Of a stretch of 37,185 nucleotides of DNA, positions 32,092 through 37,185 are shown in pieces. Under the pieces are notes generated by a model. That model was not told the DNA's origin. It ran no database searches and worked only from the letters and a program-made list of their open reading frames with translations. Numbering within the stretch: the first letter of the stretch is position 1; every line of letters begins with the position of its first letter. Made by a program: the position numbers and the translations under genes. Source of the stretch: a virus; IMG/VR virus record IMGVR_UViG_3300010211_000052, positions 1 to 37,185 of that record; one strand, given 5' to 3'.

Positions 32092-33300
32092 ATGACCCTG
32101 ATCTCCCCGACTGTTCACCTGCTGGCCCGGCCGACGGTCGTGCCCTCCGCCCTGTCGGTCACCCGGGCCACGCCGGCCACCCGGATCACCCCCTTGGGGC
32201 GGGTGGAAACCGTGGCGGCCGATGTGCCGCGCCAGGACTACCATCCCGATACCGGGGCTTTCCGCGGGTGGCTGGTGGAGGAGGCCCGCACCAACCGGAT
32301 CCTCTATTCCCAGGCGTTCGGTCAGGCCGTCTGGCTGACCGGCGCGACCAGCGTCGCCGCTGAGGCGGTTACCGCCCCGGACGGACTCGGGCTGGCCGAT
32401 ACCGTGGTGGAGAGCGCCACCACCGCCCTGCATACCCTGTCCCAGGACGGCCTGTCCTTCACCGCCGGGCAGACCTATGCCTTGTCGGTCTTCGCCCGCG
32501 CCAACGGTCGCGAGCGCCTGCAACTGGTGCTGCCCTCCACGGCCTTCGGGTCGGTGCAATCGGCGCTGTTCGATCTGATCGGCGGCAGCATCGGCACCAT
32601 CGAGGGCGCGGTCTCGGCCAGTCTGGAGGTCCTGGCCGACGGCTGGGTGCGTTGTTCCCTGGTCGCCACGGCCACCACCACGACCGAGACCGCCGTGTAC
32701 GTCCGGCTCCGTAACACCACTGGCGTCTCCACCTACGCCGGCGATGGCACGAGCGGCGTGGACTTGTGGGGCATGCAGCTTGAGGCCGGGGGCTGTCCGA
32801 CCAGCTATATCGCGACGGAGGAGGCGGCGGTTCCGCGCGCGGCGGATAGCCTGCGGCTGACTCTGCCGGCCGGGACGATCAATCCCTTTGAGGGGACCAT
32901 TCTGGCACGCGGCACCGTGGCGCCGGGGGCGATCGCGACCCTGGTGGATGTCAGCGACGGTACCGCCGACGCGCGGTTGACCCTGGGCCTGGACGCGGCG
33001 GCGGGCACGGCCGGGTTCACCGTCGTGGAGGGCGGAACCAGCCGGGTCTCGCTGAGCCGGGGCGGTGTGACCGGCGGCACGGAGGTCCGCGTGGCCGCCG
33101 CCTATGCGGCCGGCGATGCCGCACTGGTCCTGGAGGCTGGCACCGCGATCACCGGTGCGCCGGTGTCTGTGCCTTCCGTCACCACCCTGACCCTGGGGGG
33201 TACGGCGACCGGCACGGTCGGTCCGCGCTGCTGGATCCATCAGGTGGGAGTGTTTCCGCGCCGCCTGGACGAGGCGGACCTTTTGACCCTGACGGCCTGA
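32092..33300 (+). CDS. Second phage adhesin, head-spike/tail-fibre type with carbohydrate-binding-like domain
   Basis: 402 aa from ATG 32092 with GGAG at good spacing. The segment GWLVEEARTNRILYSQAFGQ, then VWLTGATSVAAEAVTAPDGL and GLSFTAGQTYALSVFARANG, is a signature of phage spike/fibre proteins with a jelly-roll, carbohydrate-binding-like module. It ends before DLWGMQLEAGGCPTSYIAT. The C-terminal 140 residues (NPFEGTILARGTVAPGAIAT, ending VGVFPRRLDEADLLTLTA) look like a concanavalin/LamG-type sandwich. It probably recognises a cell-surface sugar. Separation from the first fibre by a repeat-rich gap suggests adhesin gain or exchange. Confidence 0.8.
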   Translation: MTLISPTVHLLARPTVVPSALSVTRATPATRITPLGRVETVAADVPRQDYHPDTGAFRGWLVEEARTNRILYSQAFGQAVWLTGATSVAAEAVTAPDGLGLADTVVESATTALHTLSQDGLSFTAGQTYALSVFARANGRERLQLVLPSTAFGSVQSALFDLIGGSIGTIEGAVSASLEVLADGWVRCSLVATATTTTETAVYVRLRNTTGVSTYAGDGTSGVDLWGMQLEAGGCPTSYIATEEAAVPRAADSLRLTLPAGTINPFEGTILARGTVAPGAIATLVDVSDGTADARLTLGLDAAAGTAGFTVVEGGTSRVSLSRGGVTGGTEVRVAAAYAAGDAALVLEAGTAITGAPVSVPSVTTLTLGGTATGTVGPRCWIHQVGVFPRRLDEADLLTLTA

Positions 33301-33336
33301 GACCGATGGCGGCCTTGTTTCCGGAGACCCGAGCCC

Positions 33337-33675
33337 ATGACCGTTCTGGATCTATCCTCTACTCGTGATCGTCTGCGTCGATCCCTGCCCGAGACCCTGG
33401 CGGCGGTGCTGGATGCTTATGATGCCTTCGCGGCGCGGCCCATCCCCGAGGATGCCAAGGAGTTCGGCGCCTGGCAGGGGGGCTGCAAGGCGGCGCTGGC
33501 CCATGTGGAGTTGGTGTTGAAACTGGCGGCGCGGGTGGGCCTGGACCTGTCACCGACGCCGACGACGGAGCAGGACACGCTGGCGGACCTGCTGGCACGG
33601 GCCCGGGCGGCCCTGGCCGAGGAGGACGCCGAGGAGGAGGATGGGGCCGATCCGGAGGCGCCGGATGACGCCTGA
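33337..33675 (+). CDS. Putative small terminase subunit / DNA packaging protein (T7 gp18-like position)
   Basis: 112 aa. Helical: SLPETLAAVLDAYDAFAARP, FGAWQGGCKAALAHVELVLK, TLADLLARARAALAEEDAEE. The C-terminus is strongly acidic. It lies immediately before and overlaps (11 bp) the large terminase, as gene 18 does in T7. The size fits a small terminase; no sequence motif proves DNA binding. If so, it selects phage DNA and delivers it to the packaging motor. Confidence 0.6.
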   Translation: MTVLDLSSTRDRLRRSLPETLAAVLDAYDAFAARPIPEDAKEFGAWQGGCKAALAHVELVLKLAARVGLDLSPTPTTEQDTLADLLARARAALAEEDAEEEDGADPEAPDDA

Positions 33676-35158
33676 GCCGTCGGTGTCGTTCCCCGAGTTC
33701 CTGTGGCTGTGGAACCATAAACAGGGCCGGGACACCCCAGCCCATCATCGTCGCATGGCTCGCTGGCTGGAGGCGCGGCGCCGCGACGGCGGGCGCGGCT
33801 GCCTGCTGATGGCCTTCCGGGGATCGGGTAAGTCCACCGTGGTTGGGGTGTTCTGCGCCTGGCTACTGGCGTGCGATCCCGACACCCGCGTGCTGGTGCT
33901 GGCCGCCGAGCATGCGCTCGCCACGCGCATGACCCGCGCGGTCAAGCGGGGGATCGAGCGCCATCCCCTGACCCGGGGCCTGAAGCCGCGCCGCCCGGAG
34001 CAGTGGGCCGCCGACCAGATCACGGTGGCGCGCCGCCTGGACTCCCGCGATCCCTCCCTGGTGGCCCGGGGCATCACCGGTAACATCACCGGCAGCCGCG
34101 CCGACGTCATCATCTGTGACGACGTGGAGGTTCCCAACACCTGCGACACGGCGCTGAAGCGGGATCGTCTGCGCGCCCGGCTGGGGGATCTGGACTACAT
34201 CCTGACCCCCGGCGGGCTGATGGTCTACGTGGGCACGCCGCATGCCTACGAGTCCATCTACGCCGCCGAGGCCCGCCCCGAGGCCGGCGAGACCCGGCCG
34301 TTCCTGGACGGCTTCGCGCGGCTGGAGATCCCCTTGCTGGACGTCCGGGGCCGCAGCGCCTGGCCCCAGCGGTTCACGCCCGCCGTCATCGAGCAGGTGC
34401 GCCGCCGTCAGGGCCCCAATGCCTTCGCCAGCCAGATGCAGTTGCGGCCGGTCAATCTGGCCGACAGCCGCCTCGATCCCGATCGCCTGCGGCGCTACGA
34501 CGACGACCTGGTGTTTTCCGAGGCCGCCGGCCGTCCGGTGTTGCGTCTGGCGGGGCGGCGGTTGGTCTCGGCCTCCTGCTGGTGGGACCCGGCCTTGGGC
34601 GATCCCGCGCGCGGCGGCGATTCCAGCGTCATCGCCGCCCTGTTCACCGCCGAGGACGGCAGCTACTGGCTGCATCGCATCGCCTACCTGACCAGCGCCG
34701 AGGGGGCCGAGGACGCGGCCACGGATCTCTGCGGTCAGGTGGCGGGCTTTGTGCGCGACCTGGATGTGCCGGCCGTCACCGTGGAGACCAACGGCCTGGG
34801 TCGCTTCCTCCCCGGGCTGTTGCGCAAGGCCCTGCGCGAGGCCGCCGTGGGGGCTGCCGTGATCGAGCACGCCAGCTACCGGCCCAAGGCGCTGCGCATC
34901 GTCGCCGCCTTCGATCCGGTGCTGGCCGCTGGGGCGCTGTGGGCGCATCGCTCGGTCTGGGACACGCCCTTCATCGCCGAGATGCGGGCCTGGACGCCTC
35001 TGGGGGGCGGCCATGACGACGGCCTGGACGCGGTGGCCGGCTGTCTGGCGGCGGAGCCGGTGCGCCTGGGCCAGGGGGCCGTCGCCCGATTGTCGCGGGC
35101 CGGGGATTGGCGTCCGGGAGCCGGGTCCTTCCAAGCCGCCGACGACTGGACCCCGTGA
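33665..35158 (+). CDS. Terminase large subunit (DNA packaging ATPase-nuclease, T7 gp19-like)
   Basis: 497 aa from ATG 33665 with a GGAGG site. N-terminal ATPase: Walker A FRGSGKST (51-58) and Walker B ADVIICDDVE (146-155). The C-terminal RNase H-like nuclease has WWDPALGDPARGGDSSVIAA (first Asp group), VTVETNGLGRFLPGLL (Glu) and HDDGLDAVAGC (last acidic pair). All motor and nuclease motifs appear intact. The start at 33641 is less likely. In T7 the terminase also lies near the end of the virion genes. Confidence 0.95.
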   Translation: MTPEPSVSFPEFLWLWNHKQGRDTPAHHRRMARWLEARRRDGGRGCLLMAFRGSGKSTVVGVFCAWLLACDPDTRVLVLAAEHALATRMTRAVKRGIERHPLTRGLKPRRPEQWAADQITVARRLDSRDPSLVARGITGNITGSRADVIICDDVEVPNTCDTALKRDRLRARLGDLDYILTPGGLMVYVGTPHAYESIYAAEARPEAGETRPFLDGFARLEIPLLDVRGRSAWPQRFTPAVIEQVRRRQGPNAFASQMQLRPVNLADSRLDPDRLRRYDDDLVFSEAAGRPVLRLAGRRLVSASCWWDPALGDPARGGDSSVIAALFTAEDGSYWLHRIAYLTSAEGAEDAATDLCGQVAGFVRDLDVPAVTVETNGLGRFLPGLLRKALREAAVGAAVIEHASYRPKALRIVAAFDPVLAAGALWAHRSVWDTPFIAEMRAWTPLGGGHDDGLDAVAGCLAAEPVRLGQGAVARLSRAGDWRPGAGSFQAADDWTP

Positions 35159-35215
35159 GGGTGAGGGGTCGGCCCGGTCCTCTGACATCTTTTTTGACAT
35201 CAAGGAGACGGATAC

Positions 35216-36715
35216 ATGGGTGGGTTCGAAAGCAGCGCGCCGGTTGGACCGGCGCGGTCCAGCGGGACCGCGTCCTCAGGGGCGTCGTCCGGCTGGCAGG
35301 ATATGGTCGATCTGCTCGATTCCCTCGATCCGGTCTCTCAACGGACCGCCGTGACCATAGGGGCAGACAATCCGGCCGATAATCCGGCCGATATTGGGGC
35401 GGACTGGTCGGCCTTCGACCCGGAGACGATCGACTCCCTGCTCCGGTACGAGCCACCGCCCACCCCCGACGAGCGCAGGATGACGCACACGCGGAGCACC
35501 ATGGAGATCGGCACTTCGCCCGAGACCATGCGGGTCCGGCCGCGCCCGCGCCCGGGGTCGGTGAGCGAGGCGGCCGAGGGCTTGCTTGGGATCGATCCGT
35601 CCTACAGCGCGCGCGGCACGCTGTTGCCCGTCGCCCGGGACACGGATGGTCGTGTCGTCCCCGCCTGGCCCGAGGCCGCGATCGGTGCGGTTGAAGGTCT
35701 TCTGATGCCGGGCCACCTCGCGCAGGGCGGCAGCGCCACGCTGGAAGAAATGCAGCGTTCGGCGTTTGAAGCCGCGGCGACTATTGGTGGGCCGGCGACG
35801 GCGTTCGGTCGGTCTGCTGTGGGGCGGGGAGTAGCGACGGCTGGGGAGACGTTCGCCTCAAGGAATGCTCCGACCCTGTTGGACTCTCGTTTCGCTGGTG
35901 GTAGAATAAAGATCGTTCCAGAACGCCCGATCGAGGCGGACTATCCTCACGGAGTGCCCGTGGATGACACAGGACGACTTACGCACGACATCGACGGACG
36001 CCCCTTATCGGCACCGTATGTCGCCGGAAGAACTGGCACAACCGGAATGGATGCAGCGCTGCAACCCGAAGACGTGGTCGCAGTCGGAACGAGACTCACA
36101 GGCCAAAGCCCTCAGGTTGTTCCGCGCTCTGGACCGTTCCTCAAGGGTGACCTCGGACGGTACCGTAGCGAGGTAAACGCTGACGGTGAGCGGGTGCGAC
36201 GTATCTTTTACGACCAGTCGCTTCGGGGCGAGGCGGCCGAAAACGTGATCGCCCATGAGCTTGGTCATGCGATTGACGAATTGGCCGGGGGCCGCGGGGG
36301 CATCCCCTTAAGCGGCCCGGTCGATGACTACGGCGTGATGTACCACATGCTGAACGATCCGACCTGGCGACGGACCAATCCGAAGACACGTCCCGGTTTG
36401 CGGACGACGCCTGAAACCTCCGGGTACCGTCGGCCCGAAGTTCGTGCCGAGCAAATGGCCGAAGGCATCCGATTGTACATGCAGAATCCTGCGTACATGA
36501 AGGAACACTTCCCTAACGCCGCGCGGCGTATCCGGGAGTACGTCAACGGGGATCCGAACCTGAACCGCACAATTCAGTTCAACGAGGCCGGCGCGCCCCT
36601 TGGTGTGGACGGCCTTGGGGTGTCCGGCCGTCCTCCGTCTGGGCTTGCTCTCAAGGCAGATGACCAGGAGGATGACTTTGACGAAGACGAGCGGCTGACC
36701 TGGGGCTGGTGGTAG
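35216..36715 (+). CDS. Large protein with HELGH metallopeptidase-like domain
   Basis: 499 aa. The N-terminal third is low-complexity Ser/Gly/Pro-rich and acidic. Residues about 340-440 carry VIAHELGHAIDELAGG with the zinc-binding H347-E348-x2-H351, followed about 60 residues on by PEVRAEQMAEGIRLYMQNPA, in which E412 or E416 could be the third ligand. This order (HExxH, then an E-x3-E helix and a Y-x-x-NP block) resembles ATLF-like and related phage-encoded metallopeptidase domains. Codon use from about 35,750 is less GC-biased than in the virion genes, so it may be a later addition. Position after the terminase suggests an accessory or ejected protein; function is inferred. Confidence 0.72.
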   Translation: MGGFESSAPVGPARSSGTASSGASSGWQDMVDLLDSLDPVSQRTAVTIGADNPADNPADIGADWSAFDPETIDSLLRYEPPPTPDERRMTHTRSTMEIGTSPETMRVRPRPRPGSVSEAAEGLLGIDPSYSARGTLLPVARDTDGRVVPAWPEAAIGAVEGLLMPGHLAQGGSATLEEMQRSAFEAAATIGGPATAFGRSAVGRGVATAGETFASRNAPTLLDSRFAGGRIKIVPERPIEADYPHGVPVDDTGRLTHDIDGRPLSAPYVAGRTGTTGMDAALQPEDVVAVGTRLTGQSPQVVPRSGPFLKGDLGRYRSEVNADGERVRRIFYDQSLRGEAAENVIAHELGHAIDELAGGRGGIPLSGPVDDYGVMYHMLNDPTWRRTNPKTRPGLRTTPETSGYRRPEVRAEQMAEGIRLYMQNPAYMKEHFPNAARRIREYVNGDPNLNRTIQFNEAGAPLGVDGLGVSGRPPSGLALKADDQEDDFDEDERLTWGWW

Positions 36716-36749
36716 GGCCTGAGGCAAGACGAGGCGGTCGGGTGGTGCC

Positions 36750-36956
36750 ATGGCCCTGCTGGAGGACGGCACCGGAGACGGGTGGGCGCAGCGCCGCAAG
36801 AACGCGCCGCCTCACCTGATCATGTCCCACGATCTGGAGAAGACCTCCGGCGCCGTGTTCCCAAAGGGGCAGCGCCTCAACCGTCACGTGGCCGGCAGCA
36901 TTGATGAGGCGATGCGGATCATGCGGGAACGCGGGGTTTATAAGCCACGCCGCTAG
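36750..36956 (+). CDS. Small basic protein of unknown function
   Basis: 68 aa. Sequence landmarks are GWAQRRKNAPPHLIMSHDLE, then GQRLNRHVAGSIDEAMRIMR and the end ERGVYKPRR. Soluble, Arg/Lys-rich; no family recognised. There is no strong ribosome-binding site (GGTGGT near the ATG). Its 3' end overlaps by 38 bp, tail to tail, an ORF on the opposite strand, so one of the two could be spurious. Confidence 0.45.
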   Translation: MALLEDGTGDGWAQRRKNAPPHLIMSHDLEKTSGAVFPKGQRLNRHVAGSIDEAMRIMRERGVYKPRR

Positions 36957-37185
36957 CCAGACAGACACCGCCGCGTCTGTTTCGGAAGACGATCAACGCG
37001 GCGTCACTGCCCGGTGCCCCCATGAACGAGATGAGGATGTAGGCGGGGCCCGGCGGCTCCGCCGTACCATGTGCCCATGCCTGCACGTCCTCTTCAGGCG
37101 CGCGAACGAGTCTGGCCAGTTCCTCCACGGAAACGTCAAGTTCGTGGATCTTGTGTGCCACGAAGGGTGCGTCATCGGGTAACAT
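36919..37185 (-). CDS. Small HTH-like protein at the window edge
   Basis: 88 aa with ATG exactly at the window end, so the real start may lie outside. The segment HELDVSVEELARLVRAPEED followed by VQAWAHGTAEPPGPAYILIS looks like a short XRE-type helix-turn-helix (helix, turn, QxW-x-x-G, PxPxxA pattern). The C-terminus is less convincing and overlaps the plus-strand small gene. If real, it is a small DNA-binding regulator transcribed opposite to the virion genes. Confidence 0.5.
   Translation of the reverse strand: MLPDDAPFVAHKIHELDVSVEELARLVRAPEEDVQAWAHGTAEPPGPAYILISFMGAPGSDAALIVFRNRRGGVCLASGVAYKPRVPA

Overview
The window is GC-rich DNA with strongly G/C-ending codons. Its host genes and its style of TPR repeats point to an alphaproteobacterium, probably of the order Rhodospirillales (inference; no 16S or other taxonomic marker is present). 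It holds two unrelated phage-derived regions separated by a short piece of host chromosome.

Region 1 (1 to about 16,500) is the right part of a P2-like temperate prophage whose left end lies outside the window. Its tail genes follow P2 order: a DUF4376 fibre-region protein, sheath FI, tube FII, E and the frameshifted E+E', tape measure T, U and D. A minus-strand accessory gene in two reading frames follows, then the C-type repressor. Facing the repressor across a 182-bp control region is the early operon: Ner-like, CII-like, Ogr-like, a large primase-helicase, small genes including GapR (DUF2312) and an Rmf-like protein, an ORF6N regulator, excisionase and integrase. The integrase stops 57 bp short of the CCA end of a tRNA-Lys(CUU) gene, the likely attachment site.

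Region 2 (about 16,460 to 19,433) is host chromosome: tRNA-Lys(CUU), a DUF2478 + DUF4213/DUF364-like protein and moaA, suggesting a link to molybdenum or molybdopterin metabolism.

Region 3 (19,570 to the window end) is a T7-like (podovirus-type) virion gene set, nearly all on the plus strand: two small conserved unknowns, an FkbM methyltransferase, a small acidic protein, portal, Bbp19-like protein, scaffold, capsid, a small capsid-adjacent protein, tail tubular proteins A and B, an internal-virion-like coiled-coil protein, a T7-type tail fibre, a second adhesin, a putative small terminase, the large terminase and a protein with an HELGH metallopeptidase motif. I see no integrase, polymerase, replication or lysis gene among them. 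Three gaps of 493 to 778 bp are filled with related palindromic repeats in both orientations, unlike a compact lytic phage. This suggests a long-resident or domesticated gene set, though the right end is not visible.

Most notable observations: (i) the minus-strand accessory gene at 7017-8356, whose halves are in different frames joined exactly at a G GGA AAA heptamer, with no start codon for the joining segment; (ii) the conserved P2-type E/E' frameshift at T TTT TTC; (iii) a 190-bp array of perfect short-loop hairpins between FII and E; (iv) the repeat family confined to gaps of the T7-like cluster; (v) a metallopeptidase-like protein just after the terminase; (vi) a three-domain DUF2478/DUF4213/DUF364 fusion beside moaA.
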